Below are positions 16,602 to 27,384 of a DNA stretch of 64,000 nt, piece by piece; within the stretch, counting starts at the first letter, position 1; each line of letters begins with the position of its first letter. The stretch is from Aeromicrobium terrae. GTDB lineage: Bacteria > Actinomycetota > Actinomycetes > Propionibacteriales > Nocardioidaceae. The DNA lies in the NCBI RefSeq assembly GCF_008039565.1, contig NZ_VDUX01000003.1, positions 62,001-126,000 on the forward strand, in the 5' to 3' direction. The notes beneath the pieces are model-generated. The model had not been told where the DNA came from and searched no databases. It worked only from the letters and a program-made list of their open reading frames with translations. The position numbers were made by a program, and so were the translations under genes.

Positions 16602-16626
16602 ATTGGCCCTTTTCTACAGGTCCAAT
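16602..16626. promoter_or_regulatory. Inverted repeat between MocR gene and divergent membrane operon
   Basis: ATTGGCCC (16602-16609) and GGTCCAAT (16619-16626) are inverted with one mismatch and a 9-nt spacer. It sits in the 60-nt divergent gap, the standard place for a MocR operator that controls both the regulator and its neighbour. Confidence 0.5.
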
Positions 16627-16643
16627 CGTGAGAGAGTGGCCTC

Positions 16644-18071
16644 ATGGCCATGACCCTGTCCGCGGCCCGGCTCGCCGGCATGCTGACCGCCCCCACGGCG
16701 CCCGCCTACCGCGACCTTGCCGAGCAGATCCGCATGCTGATCGTCGACGGCCGGATCCTCGACGGCGCCCGGCTGCCGAGCGAGCGCGAGCTCGCCGCCG
16801 CCACGGGCCTGAGCCGCACCACCACCACCCGCGTGTACGCCGAGCTCCGCGACGCCGGCCTGATCCAGTCGCGTCGTGGCTCCGGCAGCGTGGTCCATGT
16901 GCCGTTCGCGACCTCGAGCGCCAGCAGCCTCATCGTCGAGGCGGACGACGACTCCACGATCGCGCTCACCTATTCGGCGCCGGTGGCGCCCGCCGGTCTC
17001 GGGCGGGCCTACGAGACCGCGATCGACCGCCTGCCGGGCCTCCTCTCCACCACCGGCTACCTGCCCGACGGGCTGCCCGTGCTGCGCGAGCTGATCGCCG
17101 AGCGGTACACCGCGCGTGGACTGCCGACCACCCCCGACCAGATCGTCGTGACGAACGGCGCGCTGGGCGCGATCTCGCTCGTCGCGCGGGCGTTCGTCGG
17201 CGCCGGGGACCGCGTGCTGGTCGAGCCGGTCAGCTACCCGCACGCCCACGAGGCCCTCGTGTCTGCGGGCGCGCGACTGACCACGATGCCCGTGGGCGAG
17301 ACGCCCTGGGACCTCGAGTCGGCCACCGCGACCCTGCGTGGCGCGCGGCACCGGGCGGCCTACCTGATCCCGGACTTCCACAACCCGACGGCCGCGGTGA
17401 TGGACGGCGGTACGCGCGAGCGGCTCGCCCACGAGCTCCGTCGCGGCGAGACCCTGGCCGTCGTCGACGAGTCGCTGCGCGACGTCAATCTCGACGGCGT
17501 CGACCTGCCGCCGTCCTTCGCAGGGAACGGGCGCACCACGCTCTTGGTGGACTCGGCGTCGAAGACCTTCTGGGGCGGGCTGCGGATCGGCTGGATCCGG
17601 GCGCCGCACGACCTGGTGATGCCGCTGATCCAGGCGCGCATGACGCACGACCTCGGCACGGCGCCGTTCGAACAGCTCGTGCTGGCCGAGCTGCTGCAGG
17701 ACCCCGAGCCGGTGATCGCCAGCGCGATGGCGTCATTGCGGACGCAGCGGGACCACCTGCTCGCCGCCCTGGCGACGCACCTGCCGGACGTCGGCGTCCG
17801 CTCCCCTGCCGGCGGGCTGTCGCTGTGGGTGACGCTGCCCGAGCGGACGTCGACGCACCTGGTCGCTGCTGCGCGGGACCACGGGCTGCTGCTGACGCCC
17901 GGTCCGCGGTTCTTCACCTCGTCCCCGGCGGCGGGCGAGGGCTACCTGCGCCTGCCGTTCACCCAGGAGCCGGACGTGATGGACGAGGCCGTCCGCCGGC
18001 TCGCCCTGGCAGCCGCGGGCCGCCCGGCCGACGACTCCCCCGTCGGCCCCCGCCTCGACCTCATCGCCTGA
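16644..18071 (+). CDS. MocR-family PLP-dependent transcription regulator
   Basis: A 475-residue chimera: an N-terminal GntR winged helix (AYRDLAEQIRMLIVDGRI to GLIQSRRGSGSVVHV, residues about 20-90) and a C-terminal fold-type I aminotransferase domain. PLP-domain marks are VTNGALGAISLVARAF, YLIPDFHNPTAAVM, VVDESLRDVNLD and SASKTFWGGLRIGWI (lysine). In this family PLP or a related compound is sensed rather than turned over. Divergent from the YczE-like operon with an inverted repeat between them. ATG 16644 is used; ATG 16650 is possible. Confidence 0.9.
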   Translation: MAMTLSAARLAGMLTAPTAPAYRDLAEQIRMLIVDGRILDGARLPSERELAAATGLSRTTTTRVYAELRDAGLIQSRRGSGSVVHVPFATSSASSLIVEADDDSTIALTYSAPVAPAGLGRAYETAIDRLPGLLSTTGYLPDGLPVLRELIAERYTARGLPTTPDQIVVTNGALGAISLVARAFVGAGDRVLVEPVSYPHAHEALVSAGARLTTMPVGETPWDLESATATLRGARHRAAYLIPDFHNPTAAVMDGGTRERLAHELRRGETLAVVDESLRDVNLDGVDLPPSFAGNGRTTLLVDSASKTFWGGLRIGWIRAPHDLVMPLIQARMTHDLGTAPFEQLVLAELLQDPEPVIASAMASLRTQRDHLLAALATHLPDVGVRSPAGGLSLWVTLPERTSTHLVAAARDHGLLLTPGPRFFTSSPAAGEGYLRLPFTQEPDVMDEAVRRLALAAAGRPADDSPVGPRLDLIA

Positions 18072-18756
18072 CGCCCACCACGGCGGTGGCGTCGCGGTCG
18101 TCGTCGGTGACGACCTCAGCCGTCAGGCCGGCCTGCTCCATCGCCGCGACGGTGAGGGCCGACTGCTCGCGTCCGGTCTCGATGACGAGGTGGCCGGCCG
18201 GTCGAAGCCAGGCGTGGACGCCGTCGATCACGCGGCGGTGGACGTCGACGCCGTCCGCCCCACCGTCCAGGGCGACCCGCGGCTCGTGGTCGCGGGCCTC
18301 GGGCGGCATCGCGGCGATGGCGTAGGTGGGCACGTACGGCGCGTTCACGACGACCACGTCGACCCGGCCGCGCAGGTCGTCGGGCAGCGCGTCGAACAGG
18401 TCGCCCTCGTGGACGGTGCCGAGTCCGTCGAGGTTCGCCCGGGCGCAGCGCACGGCCGCGGCGTCGACGTCCGCGGCGTGCAGCTCCACGCCGGCACGAC
18501 GGGCGACCGCCCGGCCGATGGCGCCGCACCCGCAGCAGAGGTCGACGAGGACCACCCGCTCCCCCTCGAGCAGCCCCACCGTGACGTCCACGAGCAGCTC
18601 CGAGCGGCGCCGTGGCACGAAGACGCCCGGCTCCACAGCGACGCGCTCGCCGCAGAACTCCGCCCAGCCCAGGATCTGCTCGAGCGGCTCACCGGCAACG
18701 CGCCGGGACACCAGTGCCTCGACCTCGTCCGGGGACGACGAAGCGCCTGCCAGCAA
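18061..18756 (-). CDS. Putative protein N5-glutamine methyltransferase (HemK/PrmC-like)
   Basis: A 231-residue SAM methyltransferase: EPLEQILGWAEFCGERVAV (HemK-type linker), VDLCCGCGAIGRAVA (SAM site) and VVNAPYVPT, a variant of the catalytic NPPY in which Pro is Ala. The actinobacterial subgroup usually has about 20 more residues at the N-terminus; in-frame codons upstream do encode such a segment (ERLRAAGCVFAEDEARL), but no ATG, GTG or TTG precedes it, so TTG 18756 is the first standard start. True start uncertain. It follows ilvC closely and converges with the MocR gene (11-nt overlap). Confidence 0.7.
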   Translation of the reverse strand: MLAGASSSPDEVEALVSRRVAGEPLEQILGWAEFCGERVAVEPGVFVPRRRSELLVDVTVGLLEGERVVLVDLCCGCGAIGRAVARRAGVELHAADVDAAAVRCARANLDGLGTVHEGDLFDALPDDLRGRVDVVVVNAPYVPTYAIAAMPPEARDHEPRVALDGGADGVDVHRRVIDGVHAWLRPAGHLVIETGREQSALTVAAMEQAGLTAEVVTDDDRDATAVVGVRR

Positions 18757-18820
18757 CCGGGCCTCGTCCTCGGCGAAGACGCACCCGGCCGCCCGCAGGC
18801 GCTCCGTGATGTCGCTGACG

Positions 18821-20398
<1,578 letters not shown>

Positions 20399-20402
<4 letters not shown>

Positions 20403-22195
20403 AATTCGTCGTCCTCCCAGGATGGCGCGAGGTCGCGCGCGATCTTGATGTCGTCGTTGCTCGTGCCGGCGGCCACCATCGGCCACACCATGGCGTCGCG
20501 CTCGACCACGAAGTCGATGACGACGGGGGCGTCGTTGATGCTGAGCGCCTTCTGGATGGTCTCGTCGAGGTCGGCCTCGTCGTCGCAGCGCAGGCCGATG
20601 CAGCCGTACGCCTCGGCGAGCTTGACGAAGTCCGGGATGCGGCGCGCGCCGATGTCCTCGCCGCCCGTGTTCAGGTCGGTGTTGGAGTAGCGGCCCTCGT
20701 AGAAGAGCGTCTGCCACTGGCGCACCATGCCGAGCGAGGAGTTGTTGATGACGGCCACCTTGACCGGGATCCCCTCGATCGCGCAGGTGGCGAGCTCCTG
20801 GTTGGTCATCTGGAAGCAGCCGTCGCCGTCGATGGCCCAGATGACGTTGTCGGGCTCCCCCACCTGGGCGCCCATGGCCGCGGGCACGCAGTAGCCCATC
20901 GTGCCGGCGCCGCCGGAGTTCAGCCACTGCCGCGGACGCTCGAAGTCGATGAAGTGCGCCGCCCACATCTGGTGCTGGCCGACGCCGGCCACGTAGGTGG
21001 CCTCCGGGCCGGTGAGCTCGCTGATCCGCTCGATCACGCGCTGCGGCGACAGGCCCTTCTCCGGGCGGTCGTAGCCGACCGGGAACTTCGCCTTCACGCC
21101 GAGCATCTGCTGCTTCCACGCGGTGTAGTCGCCGACGAGGCCGTCCTCCTCGGCGATCTTGCGAAGCATCACGACGAGGTCGGAGATGACCTCCTTGCAG
21201 TCGCCGACGATCGGGACGTCGGCGGTGCGGTTCTTGGAGATCTCGGCCGGGTCGATGTCGGCGTGGATGATCTTGGCCTCGGGCGCGAACGTCGACAGCA
21301 GGCCGGTGACGCGGTCGTCGAAGCGGGCGCCGAGCGAGATCAGCAGGTCGGACTTCTGCAGCGCCGTCACCGCGGCGACGGACCCGTGCATGCCCGGCAT
21401 GCCGAGGTGCAGCTCGTGCGAGTCGGGGAACGCACCGCGCGCCATCAGCGTGGTGACCACGGGGATCTGCGTGAGGTCGGCGAGGACGGCGAGCTCCGCC
21501 GCCGCCTCGGCCTTGATGACGCCGCCGCCGACGTACAGCACGGGGCGCTTCGCCGCGACCATCAGGCGCGCGGCTTCGCGGACCTGCTTGCCGTGCGGGC
21601 GTGTGGTGGGCCGGTAGCCCGGGAGGGCCAGCTCGTTGGGCCAGCTGAACGTGGTGGCGTTCTGGAGGGCGTCCTTGGAGATGTCGACGAGCACCGGGCC
21701 CGGGCGGCCGGTCAGGGCGATGTGGAACGCCTCAGCGATCGTGCGCGGGATCTCGTCCGGGTCGGTCACCAGGTAGCTGTGCTTGGTGATCGGCATCGTG
21801 ATGCCGCGGATGTCGGCCTCCTGGAACGCGTCCGTGCCGATGGCGCCGCTGGGCACCTGGCCGGTGATCGCGACGATCGGGACGGAGTCCATGTGCGCGT
21901 CGGCCAGCGCGGTGACCAAGTTGGTGGCGCCGGGTCCGGACGTGGCCATGCAGACGCCGACCTTGCCGGTGACCATCGCGTAGCCCTGGGCGGCGTGACC
22001 GGCGCCCTGCTCATGGCGCACGAGGATGTGGCGGATCGCCTCGGAGTCGAACAGCGGGTCGTAGGCGGGGAGGATCGCACCGCCCGGGATGCCGAAGATG
22101 ACGTCGACGCCGGCGTGCTCGAGGGACCGCACGAGGCTCTGTGCGCCCGTCATCGTCTCGAGTGCGGTGGCCTGCTCCGGGGCCGTTCCGGTCAT
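20399..22195 (-). CDS. ilvB: Acetolactate synthase, large catalytic subunit
   Basis: A 598-residue ThDP enzyme. The catalytic Glu lies in [19 protein letters not shown]/middle domain in [12 protein letters not shown]; ThDP-Mg motif [15 protein letters not shown] to [13 protein letters not shown]. It condenses two pyruvates, or pyruvate with 2-ketobutyrate, the first common step to Val/Leu/Ile. ATG 22195 is preferred over ATG 22201 because the AGGAG lies 7 nt before it but touches the earlier codon. It heads ilvBNC and is preceded by leader, hairpin and terminator. Confidence 0.96.
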
Positions 22196-22249
22196 GTCCA
22201 TCTCCTGGTGTCGTCCTGCAGGTCCATGGTGGACCCTCGCTTCTGCATG

Positions 22250-22282
22250 AAAAAACCCCCCGGCCCTGAGGCATGCGGAGGG
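22250..22282 (-). terminator. Attenuator terminator before ilvB
   Basis: On the minus strand CCCTCCG pairs with CGGGGGG (one G-T pair) and is followed by six T. It lies between the leader (22301-22330) and ilvB. Confidence 0.75.
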
Positions 22283-22283
22283 T

Positions 22284-22302
22284 GACGCGACAAGGTCGCG
22301 TC
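22284..22302 (-). promoter_or_regulatory. 8-bp hairpin after the ilvB leader
   Basis: GACGCGAC and GTCGCGTC pair perfectly around a 3-nt loop; its first bases overlap the leader stop codon. Placed to act as the pause hairpin ahead of the terminator. Confidence 0.55.
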
Positions 22303-22330
22303 AGTCGGTTACGAGAAGCTGGTCGTGCAC
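22301..22330 (-). CDS. ilvB leader peptide
   Basis: A nine-codon frame from GTG 22330, (M)HDQLLVTD, with consecutive Leu-Leu-Val codons. Its start is 6 nt after GAGACT (22342-22337), so probably leaderless. The Leu/Val block, the hairpin and the terminator give the layout of ribosome-mediated attenuation, as known for actinobacterial ilvBNC. Confidence 0.7.
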   Translation of the reverse strand: MHDQLLVTD

Positions 22331-22336
22331 AGCGCC

Positions 22337-22365
22337 AGTCTCGTCTGTAGAGACAGCGTGGTCAA
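22337..22365 (-). promoter_or_regulatory. Promoter of the ilvBNC operon
   Basis: TTGACC (22365-22360) and GAGACT (22342-22337) with a 17-nt spacer; predicted start at the leader GTG. Confidence 0.6.
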
Positions 22366-24233
22366 GTCGTGAGACGCGTCGTTCCAGCATGTGGATGACC
22401 GTCGGGCGACGTCCCGACGAGCGTCCAGGCCACCGGACGGTCCGGGTCCGGGTCGTACCGGCACGCCGAACCCGTCCGGACGCGTTCACGCAGGTGACGG
22501 GCAAGCACCGGGTCCACGGCCTCGAGCTTGTCGATCGCCGAGACGATCGCCTTCCGCACGGTGACCCGGGCGCGCTCCTGGCTCGACCCGACGACGCGGC
22601 GACGGCCGGCGAGCCCGGTCGCGGCGACGAGCTCGGTGAGGAGGGCGTCCCGCTCGTCCCGCAGCAGTGCCAGCCGCCCGGCGTCGGACCAGTCCTCCGC
22701 CTCCGCGATCTCGGCCTCGAGCTCGTCGAGACGACGTTTGTAGGCGGTCCGCGCCTGGTCGTCGAGCACCGGGCCGAGGTCGCCGGCATCGACCGAGCCG
22801 CTCGTCCCACCCGCGAGGTCCAGGGCTGCCACGTCGATTCCCGGTCGGCGCAGCAGCTCGTGGAGGTGCGCCAGTCCGCGCGTTGCCGGCACGGCCGCGG
22901 TCCGCCCCTCGGCGCCGACCAGCCAGGTGCCGCCGGCCTGCGGTGCCAGCGTCCAGGCGGTGCCGGCCGACGACGCCGGCCCGCTCGTGGCGGCGAGCCG
23001 GTCGTGCCACCACGACGCTCCGATCCGCTGGTAGGTCCGCAACGCGCGCTCGCGGCACGTGCGAGCGTCGTCGGCTTCCCCGAGCACGTCGTAGGCCCGG
23101 GACAAGGTGTCGTCGGTGACGCCGTGGAACATCACCGCGCCGGCATTCAGCACGGCGCGGCCGGCGTACGGCCCGAGCAGCTCCGCCACCTGGGCGACGG
23201 TGTCGGTGTCCCCCACGGCGAGCGCCACCTCGAGGGCCAGCTGCATCGTCTGCAGCCAGTTGACGTCGCGGGCCAGGTCGGCCAGGGCGGGTCCAGTGAC
23301 GGCCGCCAGCAGCGGGGCTGCACGGTCGGGACGGCCTGCGCCGAGCCAGATGAGTGCCGCCTCGGTGTGGACGCCGGGAAGGCCCTCGTCGATCGCGAAC
23401 TCCTCGACCACCGTCGCCACGGCCGTGCACGTGTCGGCGTCGCCACGCATCCAGGCGGAGAAGCCGTCCATCCCCGCGATGACCATCCAGCCGTCGGCCA
23501 GTCCCGCCTCGGCGACGGCGTCCTCGGCGATCGCCCGGAGCGTGGGCAGCGTGTCGAGCCGTCCGCGGAGGGCGTCGAGCATCGCCCGGCGGGTGGCCCC
23601 GAAGAACCGGGCGCGGGCGGAGTCCGCGCCGAGCCGCTCCACGGCGCGGAGGTGGCGGTGCATGGCGGGAAGGTCGAGCACCTCGCAGGCCACCTGGAAC
23701 GCCCAGAGGTGAGCCCGGAGGCGCTGGTCCGGGTCCTCGACGTGGGCCGCGACGTCCCCGAGTCGCAGCGCCAGCTCACGCCGATCGTCGAGCTCGTCGG
23801 GTCCCCAGCGCGTCACGAGGGCCGCGTCGAGGCAGTCGACGAGCAGCAGGGGGTCGCCGGAGTCCTCCGCCAGCCGGGCGGCCTCCTCACCGAACGGCCT
23901 CGCCCGGGCCGGCTCCCCGGCGTACGACCAGCTCCGCGCCAGGGCGGCGGCCAACCGGGCACGGAGCGTCGGATCGGTGGTCCGGTCGTAGACCTGGTGG
24001 AGGTGGACGGGGACGGTCCCCGGCTCGGAGCCGAAGACCTGGGACTCGGCCGCCCGGAGCGCGGCGCGCGCCCACAGCTCGAGGTCGTCCTCAGCGCGCG
24101 CCAGGGCGATCGCCTCGTCGTACAACGCGCTCGCGTCGTCTCCCCGGCCGGCGGCGCGGGCCGCGTCGGCCCGATCGAGGAGATCGTCGACAGCCGGTGC
24201 GGGTGCCACGGCCACATCGTAGGACCGCGGCAC
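22362..24233 (-). CDS. TPR-type helical repeat protein with C-terminal regulator-associated domain
   Basis: A 623-residue soluble protein. Most of it is Ala/Leu-rich helical pairs resembling tetratricopeptide repeats. The last 170 residues (LGPVLDDQARTAYKRRLDEL, then SSQERARVTVRKAIVSAIDK and closing RHLRERVRTGSACRYDPDPD) resemble the tail found on many large actinobacterial ATPase/LuxR-type regulators, but no AAA ATPase or helix-turn-helix is present. It may be a scaffold or a degenerate regulator. GTG 24209, 6 nt after TACGAT, is an alternative leaderless start. It ends 31 nt before the ilvB leader start codon. Confidence 0.75.
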   Translation of the reverse strand: MPRSYDVAVAPAPAVDDLLDRADAARAAGRGDDASALYDEAIALARAEDDLELWARAALRAAESQVFGSEPGTVPVHLHQVYDRTTDPTLRARLAAALARSWSYAGEPARARPFGEEAARLAEDSGDPLLLVDCLDAALVTRWGPDELDDRRELALRLGDVAAHVEDPDQRLRAHLWAFQVACEVLDLPAMHRHLRAVERLGADSARARFFGATRRAMLDALRGRLDTLPTLRAIAEDAVAEAGLADGWMVIAGMDGFSAWMRGDADTCTAVATVVEEFAIDEGLPGVHTEAALIWLGAGRPDRAAPLLAAVTGPALADLARDVNWLQTMQLALEVALAVGDTDTVAQVAELLGPYAGRAVLNAGAVMFHGVTDDTLSRAYDVLGEADDARTCRERALRTYQRIGASWWHDRLAATSGPASSAGTAWTLAPQAGGTWLVGAEGRTAAVPATRGLAHLHELLRRPGIDVAALDLAGGTSGSVDAGDLGPVLDDQARTAYKRRLDELEAEIAEAEDWSDAGRLALLRDERDALLTELVAATGLAGRRRVVGSSQERARVTVRKAIVSAIDKLEAVDPVLARHLRERVRTGSACRYDPDPDRPVAWTLVGTSPDGHPHAGTTRLTT

Positions 24234-24248
24234 CCGCCAGGGCTGAGA

Positions 24249-24665
24249 TCACGGGCGGATCAGGGTGACCTGCTCGGCGTGCCTCCGGACGGCCTCCTCG
24301 TCCCAGTCGCCGGTGCAGTAGATCTTCAGCTCCTGGATCCGGCCGTCGACGAGGTCGGCCCGGAACGCCTCGTGGGCGCACCAGCTCTGGCCCTCGTGCT
24401 GCCAGCGCTCCTCGACCTCGAGCGCGAAGCCGCGGCTGGTCGGCTCCAGGCGCTCGACTCGCACCTCCCCCGGGTACGGGTGCTCGGTGCTGCGGATGGC
24501 GAGGGCATCGGTCACGTTGCCCGCCTGCAGCCGCCAGTGCGGGAACAGGACGTCGGCGAAGACGTCGTCGGCGAAGAGCCCGTCCGGAGCCGTCCCGGAC
24601 TCCAGCCAGCGGATGAGCTTCTGCGCGACGGCCGGAGCTTCCACGAGATCGGCCGTGGTGCTCAT
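24249..24665 (-). CDS. SnoaL/NTF2-like protein
   Basis: A 138-residue protein with the cone-shaped NTF2-like pattern: helix start (QKLIRWLESGTAPDGLFADDVFADVLFP), strands, then HEAFRADLVDGRIQELKIYCTGDWD, typical of SnoaL-like proteins. Enzyme or ligand-binding role unknown. Its ATG overlaps the stop of the cupin gene (ATGA), so the two are coupled; the TPR gene follows 15 nt later. Confidence 0.7.
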   Translation of the reverse strand: MSTTADLVEAPAVAQKLIRWLESGTAPDGLFADDVFADVLFPHWRLQAGNVTDALAIRSTEHPYPGEVRVERLEPTSRGFALEVEERWQHEGQSWCAHEAFRADLVDGRIQELKIYCTGDWDEEAVRRHAEQVTLIRP

Positions 24666-25036
24666 GACGACACCGCCTCGAGGTTCTTCTCGACGACCGC
24701 CATGGTGGCCTCGAGCTCGTCGGTCGGGCTGAACTCGACCAGCGTCGTGCCGGCCGTCATCAGGGGCAGGTGACCCGGAGGGGCGTAGTAGGCGTCACCC
24801 TCGACGTACGTCTCCTCGTGGTCGGCCCAGCGGAACGTGATCTGGCCGCTGGTCACGACGCCCCAGTGACGGGACTGGCAGCGGTCGTCAGGCAGCCCGG
24901 CGAACAGCGGCGCGGGATCGACGTCCTGCTTGTGGGACTCGAACCCGACGGTGTAGCCGTCGAGCTCGGCGTAGCGGCCCTCGATGACGTCCTCGTCGAC
25001 GGAGACCGGGGTGGTGGCGGGGTTGGCGCTCGGCAT
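24662..25036 (-). CDS. Cupin-domain protein
   Basis: A 124-residue single-domain cupin: SRHWGVVTSGQITFRWADHEETY and EGDAYYAPPGHLPLMTAGT correspond to the two cupin motifs, giving one or two His and Glu that could bind a metal. Substrate unknown. A strong AGGAGG lies before the ATG, but it can pair with CCTCCTGG upstream (25041-25073), so translation may be regulated. First gene of a pair with the SnoaL-like protein. Confidence 0.75.
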   Translation of the reverse strand: MPSANPATTPVSVDEDVIEGRYAELDGYTVGFESHKQDVDPAPLFAGLPDDRCQSRHWGVVTSGQITFRWADHEETYVEGDAYYAPPGHLPLMTAGTTLVEFSPTDELEATMAVVEKNLEAVSS

Positions 25037-25040
25037 GATT

Positions 25041-25073
25041 CCTCCTGGTGGATGGGTGCTGACACCCAGGAGG
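25041..25073 (-). promoter_or_regulatory. Hairpin that would hide the cupin ribosome-binding site
   Basis: CCTCCTGG (minus strand, from 25073) is perfectly complementary to CCAGGAGG (ending 25041), the Shine-Dalgarno of the cupin gene, with a smaller GTG/CAC stem inside the loop. If transcribed as one RNA this would occlude the site. Confidence 0.45.
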
Positions 25074-25107
25074 CGTGAGGTCCGGCGTCACATCGTGACG
25101 CGACGCG

Positions 25108-25611
25108 TCACGACCGTGTGACCTCGAACGACGGCTGTGCGCCCAGCGACTGGGCGACCACGCAGTAGCGCTCGGTCAGCTCGCCGAGCTTGGCGAGCGT
25201 CGCGTCGTCGGCGTCGGTGTCGAGCTCGGCCCTGAGTCGCACGTCCTGCACGCCGACCGGCACCTCGCGGGAGACGCCCAGGGTGCCGCGGGCGTCGAAG
25301 CTGCCCTCGACGGTGAGCCGCGCTCCCCTGATCTCCACGTTCATCGCCGTGGCGACGCTGCGCATCGTGACGCCGGCACAGGCCAGCAGGGCCTGCAGCA
25401 GCATGTCGGCCGAGCACGCCTCGCTCCCGTCGCCGCCGGTGGCCGGGTGCAGCCCGGCGCGGACGGGACCGGCCCAGGTGTCGACGACACAGCTGACGCC
25501 CGGCGACTCGAAGGACCCGAGCGCCCGCAGCGGCGTCGCCGCGGTCGACGGGTCGTCCCGGTACTTCTGCTTCAGCGGCGCCTGGATCGCGCGCAGCGTG
25601 GATGCGTCCAT
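25108..25611 (-). CDS. OsmC-family protein
   Basis: A 167-residue OsmC/Ohr fold protein. The first family cysteine is in GSEACSADMLLQALLACAGVTM and a second in LTERYCVVAQSL, the pair that reduces hydroperoxides in Ohr/OsmC enzymes; a redox role is therefore likely but unproven. ATG 25611 is chosen; a longer in-frame extension would cross the ilvD end. It lies 72 nt before the cupin gene with a separate leader between. Confidence 0.8.
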   Translation of the reverse strand: MDASTLRAIQAPLKQKYRDDPSTAATPLRALGSFESPGVSCVVDTWAGPVRAGLHPATGGDGSEACSADMLLQALLACAGVTMRSVATAMNVEIRGARLTVEGSFDARGTLGVSREVPVGVQDVRLRAELDTDADDATLAKLGELTERYCVVAQSLGAQPSFEVTRS

Positions 25612-25655
25612 GGCGTCAGCGTGGCACCGATGGACCCGGCCGACCAGGACTTGCC

Positions 25656-27350
25656 CTAGCCGCAGACGGCGCCGTCGGCCGCGGAGCTGACCAGCTTGCG
25701 GTACTTCGCGAGCACGCCGGACGTGTAGCGCGTGGGCAGCGGCTTCCAGCCCTCCTTGCGGCGAGCCAGCTCGTCGTCGTCGATCTCCACCTCGAGCGTC
25801 CGGTTGGCCATGTCGAGCGTGATCGGATCGCCGTCCGCCACGAACGCGATCGGGCCGCCGTCGACCGCCTCGGGCGCGACGTGCCCGACGCACAGACCGG
25901 TGGTGCCGCCGGAGAAGCGTCCGTCGGTGAGGAGCAGGACGTCCTTGCCGAGCCCCGCGCCCTTGATGGCGCCGGTGATCGCGAGCATCTCGCGCATGCC
26001 CGGGCCGCCCTTGGGGCCCTCGTACCGGATGACCACGACGTCGTTGGCGACGATCGTGCCGTCCTCCAACGCGTCCATGGCCGCCCGCTCGCCGTCGAAG
26101 ACGCGGGCGGTGCCGCGGAAGACGTCGGAGTCGAACCCGGCGCTCTTGACGACCGCGCCGTCGGGCGCGAGCGAGCCGCGCAGGATGGTCAGGCCGCCGG
26201 TGCGGTGGATGGGGGCGTCGAGCGGACGAATGATGTCGCCGTCGAGGCCGAGGTCGATCTCGGCGAGGTTCTCGGCCATCGTGCGGCCGGTGACGGTGAG
26301 GCAGTCGCCGTGCATCAGGCCCGCGTCGAGCAGGGCCTTCATCACCACCGGGATGCCGCCGACGCGGTCGACGTCGTTCATCACGTAGCGGCCGAACGGC
26401 TTGAGGTCGCCGAGGTGCGGCACCTTGTCGCCGACCCGGTTGAAGTCGTCGAGGGTCAGGTCGACCTCGGCCTCGCGGGCGATGGCCAGCAGGTGCAGCA
26501 CCGCGTTGGTGGATCCCCCGAGCGCCATGACGACGGTGATGGCGTTCTCGAACGCCTCCTTCGTCATGATGTCGCGCGCGGTGATGCCCTGGCGCAGCAG
26601 GCCTACGACGGCCTCGCCGGACTTCCGGGCGTACTCGTCGCGACGACGGTCGGGGGCGGGCGGTGCGGCCGAGCCGGGCAGGCTCATCCCGAGCGCCTCG
26701 GCGGCCGAGGCCATCGTGTTGGCGGTGTACATGCCGCCGCACGCGCCCTCGCCCGGGCAGATCGCTCGCTCGATCTTGTCGACCTCCTCACGCGTGATGA
26801 GGCCCTTGATGCAGGCGCCGACGGCCTCGAAGGCGTCGATGATCGTGACGTCCTTGCCGTCGACGTTGCCGGGCATGATCGAGCCGGCGTAGAGGAACAC
26901 GCTGGCGAGGTCGAGACGGGCGGCGGCCATCAGCATGCCGGGCAGGCTCTTGTCGCAGCCCGCGAGCAGCACGGAGCCGTCGAGCCGCTCGGCCATCATC
27001 ACGGTCTCGACGGAGTCGGCGATGATCTCGCGGCTGACCAGCGAGAAGTGCATGCCCTCGTGGCCCATCGAGATGCCGTCGGAGACGGAGATGGTGCCGA
27101 ACTCCAGCGGGTAGCCGCCGGCGCCGTGGACGCCCTCCTTGGACGCCTTGGCGAGCCGGTCGAGCGAGAGGTTGCACGGCGTGATCTCGTTCCAGCTCGA
27201 CGCCACGCCGATCTGCGGCTTCTCCCAGTCGTCGTCGCCCATGCCGACGGCGCGGAGCATGCCGCGAGCGGCGGCGCGCTCGAGGCCGTCGGTGACGTCG
27301 CGACTGCGCGGCTTGATGTCGACGGGCTGATCAGGGGTCTCACTCGCCAT
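25656..27350 (-). CDS. ilvD: Dihydroxy-acid dehydratase
   Basis: A 564-residue Fe-S dehydratase that converts dihydroxyisovalerate and its methyl homologue to the keto acids of Val and Ile. Seen: [16 protein letters not shown] and [16 protein letters not shown], the cluster and Mg region cysteines, and a C-terminal [20 protein letters not shown] -10-like TACTCT (27362-27357) lies 6 nt before the ATG with no Shine-Dalgarno, so it is probably leaderless and independent of the SatD pair upstream. Confidence 0.96.
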   Translation of the reverse strand: MASETPDQPVDIKPRSRDVTDGLERAAARGMLRAVGMGDDDWEKPQIGVASSWNEITPCNLSLDRLAKASKEGVHGAGGYPLEFGTISVSDGISMGHEGMHFSLVSREIIADSVETVMMAERLDGSVLLAGCDKSLPGMLMAAARLDLASVFLYAGSIMPGNVDGKDVTIIDAFEAVGACIKGLITREEVDKIERAICPGEGACGGMYTANTMASAAEALGMSLPGSAAPPAPDRRRDEYARKSGEAVVGLLRQGITARDIMTKEAFENAITVVMALGGSTNAVLHLLAIAREAEVDLTLDDFNRVGDKVPHLGDLKPFGRYVMNDVDRVGGIPVVMKALLDAGLMHGDCLTVTGRTMAENLAEIDLGLDGDIIRPLDAPIHRTGGLTILRGSLAPDGAVVKSAGFDSDVFRGTARVFDGERAAMDALEDGTIVANDVVVIRYEGPKGGPGMREMLAITGAIKGAGLGKDVLLLTDGRFSGGTTGLCVGHVAPEAVDGGPIAFVADGDPITLDMANRTLEVEIDDDELARRKEGWKPLPTRYTSGVLAKYRKLVSSAADGAVCG

Positions 27351-27356
27351 GCGCCA

Positions 27357-27362
27357 AGAGTA
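27357..27362 (-). promoter_or_regulatory. -10 element of ilvD
   Basis: TACTCT on the minus strand, 6 nt (TGGCGC) before the ilvD ATG. Confidence 0.5.
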
Positions 27363-27384
27363 CGACCGGCCCGGCGGAGCCCTC

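Noticed and set aside
22362-24773. Long plus-strand frames opposite the TPR gene and elsewhere
   Set aside because: High GC leaves long open antisense frames; they are Arg/Gly/Ala-rich, with no motifs or ribosome-binding sites, while the minus-strand products are clear.
25041-25107. Cupin leader as a member of the sigma regulon
   Set aside because: It has CTCCTGG, not CTCCTAC, and no matching upstream element at 17 nt.
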